Assembly (NCBI RefSeq): GCF_017591425.1
Contig: NW_024467106.1
Location: 24,046,501 to 24,110,500 of the forward strand
DNA: 64,000 nucleotides
From: Ochotona curzoniae
Lineage: Eukaryota > Chordata > Mammalia > Lagomorpha > Ochotonidae
Reading direction: 5' to 3'
Shown one piece after another: positions 33,365-44,649 of the stretch (the first letter of the stretch is position 1; the number at the start of each line of letters is the position of its first letter). The position numbers were made by a program, and so were the translations under genes. The notes beneath the pieces are model-generated. The model was not told the DNA's origin. It did no database searches and saw nothing but the letters and a program-made list of their open reading frames with translations.

Positions 33365-36300
33365 ACAATAAACCTCTGGTAGAGGATATCCTTGCAGGTC
33401 ATGTGAGCTAATTATCAAAAATCTAAGTTTTTATGGTTTGAGTTCAGGAGTCTTGTTCTTTGGGAATAGTTCAATGCTCTCTGGACATCCTTCATTCTAT
33501 GGCAAAATGACAATTCTGATTACAAGTAAGTTTTGCTGTTACACAAAAATATGGGGTCCCGGAAAAATGAGCATTAGATGGAAATGTTAGCATTGGAGGA
33601 TGGAAATACTCTTGCTCCCTTCTCTTTGGAAATTCTTCAGGCTCTGACTCTCTGGGGGATTTATTTGGCTCTAGGATTTCCTAAGCCTGAGCCTGTCTGA
33701 ATGCAGTTCCGGAGCTTTCCTAATCCAGCACATTTTAAGGAGAGATGAGAGTTTCAGAACTGCTTAGTGCTAATATAAATGAAGGTCTATAAATAACGTA
33801 TGATGGATGTGATAACATCTTCAAATTGTGAGCTGGCACCTGTCTGGAGGATACTAAACATAGTTGCACATCAGAATACCCTGGCCAAAAGAATTGTAAT
33901 TTCTAATTACATTGGTAGATTCGAAACAGCAGAAGTGGTGATTTTTTTTTTTGGATCTGGAATGAAGCCCATGAGACTTAGTCATAGAATCCAAGGTTTT
34001 CTGTACCCTACCAGTCTTTCCTATTATGTTCCCACAATTACAGATCAAGAAGCTACAGAGAGAAAATTTGTGAAAACTTTGATTAAATGTTACCTAATGC
34101 AAAATTCAAAATCCATTTTAGAGAGCAACCAGAATATCACTCCCCACTCAAGAAAAAATTCCTGATGGGAATTTGTAACTTATATTTCACCAGCTTTGCT
34201 GAAAAGGAATGTTCACGAACCTCTTAGTGTATTTCTCAATTTCCATCCTGGTGGGGAAAATTACATTTTCCAATTCAATATAATGTTAATTTTGAGAATT
34301 ATTATATGCAAAAATCTTCTAAAGTGATATATTTTTATGACTTTGGAAATGTTTTCAGATTTTTAATTTTAATTAGCTTGTAGAAGATTAAATATAGTTA
34401 TTAGATACAAACATAAGGATAGAATATTTTCTTCCTCCCTCCCTCCATTGCTTCCTTATACTCTCCCACACTCTCTGAGGTGAGAAATTTTGTGACCTTA
34501 ATTTTAGCGATGAGAAACATCCTATATCATGGCCGGAGTTCAAGGTAATTATCATCCTATCATTTTCCATGCTCCTCAAATTATACTTAATATTATGCTC
34601 CTTACACGATAAGAGAGAATTTTAACAGAGTTTTGCTGCCTGGATGCACTTTACTTCCAGTGCCTTTGTGTCTTCCAAGATGGCATGAAACAGATCTCTT
34701 TCCATTCTGCTCTTTGGGTTGCCCTTTTTATTTTCTTGGAAACTAGTATCCCCCAATCTCATTCTGCTTATAAAATCTAACATAATTTATCATGTTTCTG
34801 AGAGTAGTTATAAAGAACTCTTTCATAGTTAAGTATAAGAGTGTCACTACCTTTATTTTCGATAGCATCTGAGTTGAAATTCAAGCCTCTAGTTATGTTC
34901 AAGTAGCAAAAATTATTCAAATAGAATCTAGTTAATTATTATATGCCTGTTTCAGGACAAAATTAGTTTTTTTTTTCCATATTGTTTCATTAGTGTCTTG
35001 CCATCCTTTTTGCCCAAAAGTCACTATGACGCTATCGTCATCACCTGATCTTGCATGAATTTAGCTAATGCTTTTCATCTTGTCATTACATCAACTGGAT
35101 TATGTGTGTAACTGACACTACTCATGTTGAATTTATAATGTGTCCAAAAAGATTTTGGCAGTTTGCTATTGAAATAAGAGTAGGATGACCATGAAATAGC
35201 ATATATTGTGATAAAACCCCAAAACATAAAAATACTACTCTCAAACATTATGAATGATAGGGAAAGGAATCATGCCATGATTTCATTATTAGTAGGTTGA
35301 AGAATTTCCTTTGTTTATTTTCTATACATATTTATATTTTATAAATATATATAACTATATTTAAACATTCACAAAATCATCAAAATATACACATTATGAT
35401 TAAAGGGCATTCATTCTACTATTTTCCCTTTTCTGTAGGTTTGACAGTTTTCAAATTTAGCACAACACAAATATAAATATATAATTTGCATTATATGTGT
35501 ACAAATACAAATATATGTATATGAACATGTGTATGTGTACATTCATATAATTTTTCCTACATTTTCTGGAACACTTTGATTGGCAAATGCTATAGTAAGA
35601 GTAATTGTAACACTTCTTTCAATGCTTTTTAGGGACCTAACACTGAAAATCAAGTGTCTGAGCCAAGTGCTGTAACTATCTACACACAAATACAAATAAG
35701 TTTTTATTTTATTCTTCCTTTCTGTTCCCTAGACTTTTTATCCCTCAAACATGCTCAATTTAAAAGGTGAAAAAAAAGTTCTGAGAACTCAAGTGTCTGC
35801 TACACTACAGGACTAATTAGATTCTTTGCTTTTCAATGAAAAGGGGTAAGCTGATGTTTTAGAATAGAATTATCAAAAAAAAATTCTGTCAAGTATATTC
35901 AAATTTGATGAATGGAATGACTTTTAGCATGTTGTTTAGGAATCCCATAGTAAAACATTAATGAGCTGGTCCCCATAACCCATTACAAGTCATTTTAGCA
36001 CGGGATGCAATTAAAGTCTCAGATGTTTTGATGTTTGCAAATAAAGGTTTGTCCTCCCTTGGTGCCTTTTATCTGTGCTCAAAGGTTTTTTTGTAATTAT
36101 TAGCTCATTATTCCTAGTGGATTTTGTAATTTAATTGTAAATTAGTAGACCCTACAGAGTTAAATATAGAACAAACAGAATGCTAATTGTCCATTTCATG
36201 AATATATACGCCAATGGCTCAACCTTTATTATCTCAATATATATTCATAATAAGTAATGACTTCAACTCTCCTCTAAAATACAATATCCTGCTTCTCACA

Positions 36301-36810
36301 TTTTAGTACTTCACAGAATTTGTGTCCTTCTGAAAACTACTTCCCTTTTTGTGTGTTTTTATGCATGTTACCGGAAAAGTGTGGTGGGTTCTTTGTTCAG
36401 CTTAGTACAGAAGTAAAAACGTTGGGAATCAGTTGCAGTTTTACTTGCAAGGCGACTAGGAGAATGTAGAGGAGGGAAGGGAGAAACTCCTGGGAGAGAG
36501 CTGGGAGGTGGGGTGCCTCTCAAAAGGAGAAAGAGACATCAAAGGCTTTTGGAAAGGTCTTGGGATTTTAAGCATTCCCTGATCCTTCCTTGTCTGAGCA
36601 GGAACCTGTGGGGAAGATGTTTCCCGTTGGTGGGCTCTCAACCGGTGAAATGGAAATGGCAGGGCAATTCTTGCGCCACCCACTTGAAGGTGTGGCCAAG
36701 ATTTTGTTTGGCTTGGATGCATTCCAATTTTTTCAATACATGCATTCCAAATTTGGGCTTTTGTAGAATTTGTACAATTGCTCGATCTACCATTTTGTTG
36801 TATTTTTAAT
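33365..36810. other. long AT-rich stretch, no gene seen
   Basis: About 3.4 kb without a confident repeat call. The 121-codon plus frame at 33800-34165 is featureless. It contains a CTCC-rich patch at 34430-34448 and an alternating AT tract at 35330-35560. The candidate regulatory block at 35930-36230 is listed separately. Confidence 0.45.
35930..36230. other. candidate conserved non-coding element
   Basis: Non-repetitive block with clustered homeodomain-type cores: caattaaa at 36009-36016, taattatta at 36094-36102, taatttaattg at about 36128-36138, gctaattg at 36182-36189. Clusters like this occur in developmental enhancers but also by chance in AT-rich DNA. Confidence 0.3.
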
Positions 36811-36815
36811 ATATG

Positions 36816-36935
36816 AAAGGTCTTCGAAAAAGATCCTGGAGAATGCATATTATGAAGAGAACATCCATGGACTCCAAAAGTTCTTGTGCCAAAATAAACG
36901 TGTCTTTTAATTCCATTTTCCCATTAAATTAAAAA
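36816..36935 (+). repeat. ancient short repeat, copy 1
   Basis: Old interspersed element also present inverted at 47199-47326. It starts aaggtcttcgaaaaagatcc, has ccatggactccaaaag and gtgccaaaataaacgtgtct in the middle, and ends near ttccattttcccat. The family consensus, as I recall it, has ends of the form ggtacttcaaaaagttc, suggesting terminal inverted repeats. I cannot name it. Confidence 0.55.
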
Positions 36936-37375
36936 AAAAAATCACTGAAATTGGCATATCAACTATAGTGTGAAACATTGAATGAAATATCCTATGAACA
37001 GTAAGTAAAGCATTTGGACAAATATTCTGATTATTACCGGTATAATGTTCTACCAGATAAATTATAAAATTATCATTGTTTCCTATTACATTTTGATTTT
37101 CATAATTTTACATCTGTTCAACTTAGTTAACGTCAGTTGGGTTTTTCTCATTACAGAAATAGGGCTTCGTCATAACCTTGACAAAGTTCCTAGTTCTGTG
37201 CCCTCCCCAACTTGGTTCTTGAACAGGAAAGATCCAGATGTCTGCCTTACAGCTACATGCAGCCTGCTGCCTTGGTCTCCCCGCACCCTCTCACCTAGCA
37301 TGAATTGTGTAAGTCATTGTGTGGCCTAGAATTGATGCTTCCTTGCTTTAACTCCATCAATTAAAACTCCCCATG

Positions 37376-37645
37376 TGGGGCAAGTATTTGATTTAGCCAT
37401 TAAGATGCTAGTTAGATTATCTAAAATCATATTCAAGTGCCTTAATTTGATTTCTGGCTTCCAGCTGATGCAGACACTGGGAAAGTGCAAGTTATCACTC
37501 AAACATTTCAGTTCGTATCTCAAATATGGAAGATTGGAATAGTGTGCTGAGGTGTGGGTTTCAGCCCAGTCCCAGCCACAATGGGCGTCTGTGGGGTAAG
37601 CCAGCAGGTGGCAGGGCCCTCTCACTCTCAAATGCCTTAAACATT
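37376..37645 (+). mobile_element. old CSINE copy
   Basis: Diverged plus-strand SINE: gggcaagtatttgatttagc at the head, ttccagctgatgcagacact, tggaatagtgtgctgaggtg, cccagtcccagccacaatgg and gtaagccagcaggtggcagg, ending near caaatgccttaaac. Confidence 0.75.
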
Positions 37646-37980
37646 TTATCCCAAAACATGAAAGACAGTTTTTTCTCAAAAGATAAGGAACCCTAAGACT
37701 CCACCCTCAATTTTGACTCTCTGGATCTTGGCAGAGAGCCTGAGAGTTTATTTTTAGAATGCTTCCTAAGAGAATACAATATCCAGCCAAATTAGATAAA
37801 CCTCGATCTGAACGCTTCGTGCGTGAAAAATTTATTTAAACTTTAATATTTATATCATTGTTTGGAAGTTAAGGCATTTCCTAAATCCCATTTCCATATT
37901 TTCAAGTGCAAAATGTCTTCCTGATCTAGAAAGAGAATTTAGGGTTTAAGGGTCTAACTTGAGACTTTTGATGTGTGTGT

Positions 37981-38262
37981 TTTTTTTTTTTTTTTCATGC
38001 CTGGGTTAGAGAATGAGTGAATGTATATCCAAGCCACTGGTTCTCTCCTCAAATTTCTGTAACAGCTAAGGCAGAGCGATGCTTGGACTCAGGAACTCAA
38101 TCCAAGCATCCTGGGTAGAAAGTAGAGAACCTAACAGCTGGTTCCCCACCTGCTGCCTGCCAGCACAGGCACTGACAGGAAGTCAGGATTGGGAGCTGGA
38201 GCCAGGTGTCGAACCCACACGCTCAGTGCAGGACATCGTAACTCTGACCCCATAGCTTCATC
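37981..38262 (-). mobile_element. old CSINE with T15 tail
   Basis: Minus-strand old-subtype SINE. A 15-base T run (37981-37995) is the tail complement. Then tatatccaagccactggttc, caggaactcaatccaagcat, ccacctgctgcctgccagca, gggagctggagccaggtgtc and a head ending near ccccatagcttc. Confidence 0.8.
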
Positions 38263-38309
38263 TATTTTACCTTTCTAAATGGTAACACTATTTTTCACAC
38301 TATTTTCTT

Positions 38310-38621
38310 TCTTTTTACAAGATTCATTAATTTTTAATGGAAAGGCAGATATACAGAGAGGGAGATCTTCCATGTGATGACAAACTCCCCAAGTGACTGC
38401 AATGGCCAGTGCTGTGCCATTCTGAAACCAGGAGCCAGGAACTTCCTCTAGGTCTCCTATGCGGGTGCAGGGTCCCGAGGCTTTGGATCGTCCTCGACTG
38501 CTTTCCCAGGCCACCAGCAGGGAGCTGGATGGGAAGTGAAACCGCTGGGATTAGAACTGGTGTCCATATGGGATCCTGGCACGTTCGAGGACTTTAGTCG
38601 CTAGGCCATCACACCGAGCCC
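38310..38621 (-). mobile_element. CSINE with perfect target duplication
   Basis: Full-length minus-strand SINE of the young type: cattaatttttaatggaaag at the tail, ccaggaacttcctctaggtc, gggtgcagggtcccgaggct, cgactgctttcccaggccac, and a head ending tcacaccgagccc. A 16-bp perfect direct repeat (ttcacactattttctt at 38294-38309 and 38622-38637) marks the insertion ends exactly. Confidence 0.96.
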
Positions 38622-38946
38622 TTCACACTATTTTCTTAAGAAAAAGCTACTTATAGGCAACTATAGCCAGGCTTATTTTAAAATAAATTGCCTCTACATA
38701 TAATAAAATAGAAAGCATACTCAACTGTATAATTAATTGACTGTGTAATTAAGATTTTGATTGACAGTGGTATTGACAGTCTTCTAGAATACGTATGTTC
38801 CTGAAGCATCATTAACTACTTCCACATGCAGAGTGCTTCCTGGTTGGATAAGGTGTTTCTTCTGCTTTCAGAAACTCCCTTAAGAACGATTCTCTTTTGT
38901 TCTATGAGTTACCAAACTGTTTGATATTGCTAAAAGTGTGTTTCTA

Positions 38947-39161
38947 AAAGATTTATTTGTTTGAAAGGCATATTTTGTGGTGGGGAGGGAGGGCCTGGTC
39001 TTCCACGTGGGTTTCTGGGCCTAGGAGATTCTTTCACTACTTTCCTGGACTTTTTATCAGGGAGAGGAATTGGAAGTGAAGTAACAGGGCTTGAACCAGT
39101 ATCCATATGGAATGCTTGCGTTGCAAACAGTGGCTTAACCTGTGGTCCACCATCTCACCCC
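38947..39161 (-). mobile_element. CSINE, partly deleted
   Basis: Minus-strand SINE: aagatttatttgtttgaaag tail, then ccacgtgggtttctgggcct, ttcactactttcctggactt, tgaaccagtatccatatgga and head complement cttaacctgtggtccaccat. The centre between the tail and the ccacgtggg block is shortened. Confidence 0.8.
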
Positions 39162-39469
39162 TTATTGATGATAATATTGAATGAGTTCAGGTGCTTACTT
39201 TGCAAAAGGGTGTGTGCTAGTCTTTTTAAAACTGAAACCAATTTATTTTTTCTGTTTTTGGTTGGCTGTGTTGAGAAGAAGATAAAAGTGGAAATAAACA
39301 TGAGTAAGAATGTGTTAGGCAAGATGTTAAGTACAAATTGTCATCTTTGTATAATTTTGTTGGATGCATGTGTTAGCATTTTTGTAGCCTGATGAATTTA
39401 GTTTAGGTGAGGAGAGTTCTAAAGAAGAGGCTTTTAAATGTAGAATTTTCTAAAGTTTTCACATGCCAC

Positions 39470-39990
39470 ATAATTGGACAAATCTATGTGTTAACATGTG
39501 GTACTTGGATGTAGGTTTAACTAATAATAACTAAATCAGAGTAAGTAACATATCGATCACCTCAAACATGTGTAATTTGTATTAAAACATCCAGAATTTT
39601 GTGGATTTTCTGATACATAAAATATATTAACCCTAATCGCCTTATTGTGCCTTAACCGGAACATGAGAACTTATTTCTGCCCTCCAACTATTGCTCTGTA
39701 TTCCTTAGCCAGTTTCTCCTTATCTCCCTCCTCCTTTCTTCTCCTTAGCCTCTGGTAAATATTACTGAGTTCTCTAATTCTGGTGGATCAGGACCATGCA
39801 ATATTTGTCTTTCTGTGTCTGAGTTTTAAATGTGAAAATGCTCTTTGGGTTAATTGATGTCACAACTGACAGAATTTTATCTTGATTATGGCCAAATTGT
39901 ATCCTGTTGTGTATATTTACATGGTTTTAACGTGTGCTTCAACAACTGCCCCTTCTTCTGTTTATGATTCATGGGAACACCAACTAGAAA
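39470..39990 (-). mobile_element. L1M 3' UTR fragment
   Basis: The plus strand is the complement of a well-known mammalian L1 3' UTR: actaaatcagagtaagtaac, atatcgatcacctcaaacat, cctctggtaaatattactga, ggaccatgcaatatttgtct, ttctgtgtctgagttttaaa and ttgatgtcacaactgacaga. The order is continuous over about 450 bp. Non-coding relic. Confidence 0.85.
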
Positions 39991-39994
39991 TACA

Positions 39995-41535
39995 TGGACT
40001 AGAAGAAATCCTACATCCTGAGATGGCGTAGTATGTACCATGCCCCCAATATGACTTACATATACACCTGATTGGAACTACCTGAAAGAAATTCCCATTT
40101 TTCTGTCTCTAGTATTTAAAAAGTCTCAACACAGTATATGTTAAAGGACATGAATGCTTATATTAAACTGACATAAATTATATCTAAGGGTCTTTGCAAA
40201 ATTAGAGTCAAGTATAAGCAGTTTAATGAGTAATTTGACATCTTGAAAGGCAACTTATTAATGAGTTTTATCTTAATGCTTGAGGCACTCCAAAAGTAGT
40301 GTTTCAAGTTATTTCTTTGGCTAATCTGTCTATAGCTGGTTCATTTGCATCTGATAATCCCTTACTTGTATCCCTTGAGTCTTAGAAATAGCACATTTTA
40401 TTATGACTCATTAATTGAGCTTAGAGCCATCAGAGTTTGGGAAAGTCTTGGATTTTGAGGTGCAAAAGCAAAATGCGGTACAGAATCGTCCTGTAATGCT
40501 AATGAAGCACGTTTCAGACCACTCTAATGGTGGCATAAAAAAGAAAAAAAGGAGAAATAAAACCCACCGTCAAAGTGCCTCTGAAATGAAGGATGAATAA
40601 TGTCCATGCATTCTGGCACTGTGGAAAAGATTAAAACTTTTTAAAGCCAGCTTGCATGCTCTTTATTTTTTCTCCTCCTCTCTCTATTCTCATTTACCTG
40701 TTCCTATACTTCCTCCTCCTCACCCCACTCCCCACCTTCAGCTAGGAAAGAAAGAAGTATTCTTTGAATTATATTTTGGCTCACTTTAGATATATCCTAG
40801 GTGGGGAAATGTGGATTTCTTTCTTTTTCTGTTTCTTTAGACAGAGCTGCTATGCCCTTGTGTCTAAACACTAGATCCTACTGCCAGTGGGAGGCCAGTT
40901 AATGACATGTGTGTGAAGGCCAAAGCCCCCAAAAGCCCAATTTTCAGACTATGCCTGTTCTTCAGTCCGACATAGAGCTCCACAAACAATGGTGGTCTGG
41001 GCAGCTAAGCCAGCAGGGATCTGGGGACCAGAGTTCTGATTTCTAGTGTTTGTTGCTTTCAGCAGCTTAGAGCGCTCTTGCTGTGGCTGATTTCTGAACT
41101 CGGGGTTTGAAGAGATTCATTTTGCACTCTTGTTTTGTGAATTAGTTTTATCTTTTCTCAAAGTAGCAAATGAACTACTTGATGGATGTAAAGGTCGTGT
41201 ATCACTATAGAAAAAATAAGAATAATTCTAACGTAACAACTGTGGACTTCTAATACAAAGATTTCTAACTGCAATCAGAATAGTTATGATAAATTCCTTA
41301 CTTGAATATAGGGGACATGGACTCCAGTTTCCTGGGCTTGTTGTTTACTCTCTTCATAGTTAGAAACAACCAGATCTTTGTTATCTGATGTTGCCAGCAG
41401 TTACCTGCTAGATCATTTATATCAGAATACTTGATTTTCTCTTTCCCTGAGTTCAGAATTTATCTAGGTTGAGATAGCATCTTAATTTTAATATTTCTTA
41501 TTATTTTTCATAATACAATATAAAATAGTATAGTA
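39995..41535. other. single-copy stretch, no gene seen
   Basis: Contains the candidate regulatory block at 40230-40640 and a pyrimidine-rich patch at 40668-40740. No coding evidence: the lysine-rich 61-codon frame at 40415-40600 is an A-rich artefact. Confidence 0.45.
40230..40640. other. candidate conserved non-coding element
   Basis: Non-repetitive block holding an inverted POU octamer (atttgcat, 40343-40350), a perfect AP-1 site (tgactca, 40404-40410) next to a ttaattga core, and ctaatgaagc at about 40499. It is the most motif-rich single-copy block in the window, but evidence is motif-level only. Confidence 0.3.
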
Positions 41536-41540
41536 TAGTC

Positions 41541-41750
41541 CTGACCGCTTCACTTCATTCCCTGTTTGTGGCCCGGGAAAGCAGTAAAGGATGGCACAAG
41601 GCCTTGGGAGACCCAGAGGAGGCTCCTGGCTACAGGCTTCAGGTTGGCTTAGCTGCGGCCATTGGGGCATTGGGGAACAAATAGATGGAAGATCTGTCTC
41701 TCCTTCTATCTATATATTTGCCTTTCTAATAAAAATAAATAATTTTTTAA
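41541..41750 (+). mobile_element. 5'-truncated CSINE
   Basis: Plus-strand young-type SINE missing its tRNA-like head. It begins near gaccgcttcacttcattccc, then tgtttgtggcccgggaaagc, gggagacccagaggaggctc, and ends gcctttctaataaaaataaa. A small deletion removes the gaccctgcaccc segment before gggagaccc. Confidence 0.88.
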
Positions 41751-41754
41751 AGTT

Positions 41755-42132
41755 GTATTTTTGTATTTTTGATTGTTTAATAATGATTTTTTTCCTAATA
41801 CATTGCAGTCTATGAGGTGGAAATGTTCTTTAGGACTGAAAGTAAAGTTATACTGGTCCTTATCTTTTTTCCCCTAGGTATGTATCATATAAAGAACAAT
41901 GATATTGATGTAGGTGGAGTTTGGGTGGAGGCTTATAGAAACAGCAAGCCTAACCTATTGAACACGTAAATTTATTATGAGTTTCAATATTTGAACTATT
42001 TGTACTGAGTTCATAGTTTTAATAAAACATAATAATATAATGACTTTAGTGTCAGGAATCTTGAGTTAATGATATCAAAAACTTATTTAGTAACATGAAA
42101 GTTAAGTATGATAGTCTTTTTTACGTTCAAGG
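41755..42132. other. AT-rich stretch, no gene seen
   Basis: Nothing recognisable. Short AT-rich spacer between two CSINEs. Confidence 0.5.
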
Positions 42133-42136
42133 ATTC

Positions 42137-42460
42137 TGGAATAAGCATTTGGTTCCATAGCTTAAGTTGCCTCTTGAAATACCCACACCCCATATCAAAG
42201 TGCATAATTCAAGTCCTGTCTACTCCTTTTCCAATGTAATTTTCTGCTTATGTGCATCCTGGGAGACAGCAAATGATGGTTCAAGTGCTTGGATGACTGC
42301 CACAGGCGTTATTGACACAAATCAAGTTCCAGTCTCCTGACTTCAACCTGGCCCATGTGTGGCTGTTCTAGACATTTGGGGAGTAAATCAATGGTTAAAA
42401 TGTGTTTTTCTCTTTATCTCCCCGTGTTTGTGTGTGCCTTTAAAATAAAATAGCATTAAA
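42137..42460 (+). mobile_element. old CSINE subfamily copy
   Basis: Nearly full-length old-subtype SINE: ggttccatagcttaagttgc, tgaaatacccacaccccata, tgtgcatcctgggagacagc, atgatggttcaagtgcttgg, acttcaacctggcccatgtg, ggggagtaaatcaatggtta, ending gcctttaaaataaaatagca. Confidence 0.88.
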
Positions 42461-42464
42461 TGAA

Positions 42465-43600
42465 ATGGATTCAAAATTGCTGTGCACTACCATAATTCAA
42501 TATGTAAACTATAAAAAAATACATTTTAACAGTGGACTATGAATGATTAACATTCTTTTTTATTGTCTATATGTAATAGTAGTATATTACAATCCTTGAA
42601 AAAGTTTTAAAAATAGTCACTTTGGTAATTCTTGAAGCAGTCACCAGAAGAAAAACAAACTCATTAAATCTTGGTTTCAACTCTGGAAGAATACATTTCT
42701 TCTAATTCTCATCCATTTTTAATTCTGGACTGAGAGATTAAAGCATGCCTTTAAGACTTCTGAGCAGGTATAAGGAGTCTCAGATGTGAAGAGCTATCAC
42801 CCATGGTGATCTTCCCTTTCCCCCCAAACTGAAATTCTCCAAATCTTACGGTCCTAAGTCAGAGTTTTCAATAACTTCATGTTTTCAGGAAAAGCAAGGC
42901 AGAGATTGGCCATCAAGAGATAGTTTCATGTATCAAATGGAGTCACAGAATTTTGTGCATATCCATGCCATCTGGGAAGTAAGAGTGAAAAAAAATTGAT
43001 AAATATGTTTGAAAATGCTGTTCATTGGAGGCTTTGGATATTATCATAGGTATTTCTATTTGAATGTTATTCCAGACTGGTTAAATTTTCTGCTATTTTA
43101 GTCGTAAAATATGTTTATTTTAGAATATAAGCTGGAAAGAAATGAATAAAATCAACAGTAGTCTCATCCCATGAAGGCACAAATAGCTGATGACTGGTTG
43201 TATGTATTCCTTTCAGTATTTTTTCCATAAATATTACTTTGTTCACAAATAGAAGTATTATAAAAATATTATAGTATGCACTATTTAAATTCTCTAATTC
43301 TTGAAAACCTAAGAATTTTCTAGGTTAAACAGAAAAATCAGAGATGGTTGATCAACTAATGAGTAGAAAAAGCACTTGGTTTGGAATTGAGAGCACTGAG
43401 TCACAGCCCCCACATTTTCCTTTTCTGAAGATGTGAATGTTATTCCAGTTTCTTTAGATGGAAAGAAGGCTGGATTTAGTAGACCAGAATAAGTTGGCAA
43501 GAAAGAAACCCCTGGAAAATGTTTGAACATACAGATATCTGACTCTACTTCCAAGAGTTGGGTTCATCAACCAAGAAGTAAGAGCCAAGGTTATGGATTT
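42465..43600. other. AT-rich stretch, possible old L1M
   Basis: No gene. The segment 43090-43285 (ttgtatgtattcctttcagt, then attttttccataaatattac) resembles a common ancient L1M 3' UTR block, but the match is too short to call firmly. The 81-codon minus frame at 43309-43554 shows no domain. Confidence 0.4.
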
Positions 43601-43609
43601 TGTTAATGA

Positions 43610-43907
43610 TTTATTTTATTCATTTGAAAGGCAGGGATATACAGAGAGGAAGAGATGGGGGAAGAGATCTTCATCTCTCCCCAAATAGCCACAAGAGCCA
43701 GTGCAGCATCCAGCCAAAGCTAGAAGTTAAGAGCTCTATCAGGATCTCTCATGTGAGTGGCTGGCTTCTAGGCACTTGGACCATCTTTGTTGCTTTCCCA
43801 GGCACATTAGTGGCAGAAAGATCAAAACAGCAGTCCAGACTTGAGCCCATTATCCAATGTGGGATCTAGTATCTCAGATGCTAGCTTAACCAGCAGAGCT
43901 ACAACAG
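43610..43907 (-). mobile_element. CSINE with target duplication
   Basis: Minus-strand SINE: tttattttattcatttgaaa tail, gggatatacagagaggaaga, gttgctttcccaggcacatt, acttgagcccattatccaat, and head ctagcttaaccagcagagct. The 9-bp direct repeat tgttaatga (43601-43609 and 43908-43916) fits a target-site duplication. Confidence 0.9.
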
Positions 43908-44151
43908 TGTTAATGAGGACTCTGGGTGATTATGTTGTAGGAGATTCTGAAACTATATATTGAAAATCAATTGATTAGATTACTCTTTGGTTTCAGCAAT
44001 TATTGAAGAGTTGGAAAAGTCCATAGACAGTGAGGGCTGTCAGCAGTGCATTTCTTCAGACCAATAAACTCGGGCAGATCCCCAGTCCAACCTGGGCAAG
44101 TAATGATAATAATAAAAAGCAACAGTTGCACTCTTTTGGGGACCTTGTCTT

Positions 44152-44645
44152 TGTTGGGTTCAGAGGTGCTCAGACACACTTGAGAGAGAGACAGTCCAGG
44201 CAAAGTTTAATAGTCAGGGGAGAGCCTGAAGGATCACTTCCACACTGGATGACCACGTGAGGGAAATGGCACCTGTAGTATATAGCCATGGACTTTTATA
44301 CATCTTACATGTGGAGGCTGGGAGAAGGCAGCATCTCTGCTTTGCACAGAGGTATGGCATGTAACGTGGGTTACACATCATGGCAGGTGTTGACCTTTTG
44401 CATACTAAGGCAAGGACAGGGTAGTTCGGTGTTCCAAACATTCCTGGAAGGGAGTATGCTTGACTTCAGCCTGGCTGCCTAACCTAAAGTCTTTTTTTAC
44501 CTAGCTTGTGTAAGGCATTCTGTTGCGTAGTATGTGCTCTTTTTGTGTCTTCCAAGCGTACACGCTATCGAGTCACGAGTTCAGCTAGTGGTAGGCTTCG
44601 TACTAGAAACAGGGACTCTTGACCCTTTCCCGAAATCTTTCCACT
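44152..44645 (-). mobile_element. candidate endogenous retrovirus LTR
   Basis: Read on the minus strand, this holds LTR-like signals in order: a TATA box (tataaaa, complement at 44294-44300), an attaaa polyadenylation signal about 90 bp downstream (complement at 44206-44211), and a U5-like region rich in tgtctctctc ending in CA at 44152. The outer (5') edge is not certain. No flanking duplication or gag, pol or env remnants were recognised, so a solo LTR is likely. Family not identified. Confidence 0.5.
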
Positions 44646-44649
44646 GTAC

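Noticed and set aside
33838..33960. Additional MER5-type element
   Set aside because: gttgcacatcagaataccct is suggestive, but the match does not extend far enough to support a call.
38961..39392. 143-codon frame spanning 38961-39392
   Set aside because: The first half is a minus-strand CSINE read in antisense, and the rest has no recognisable family.
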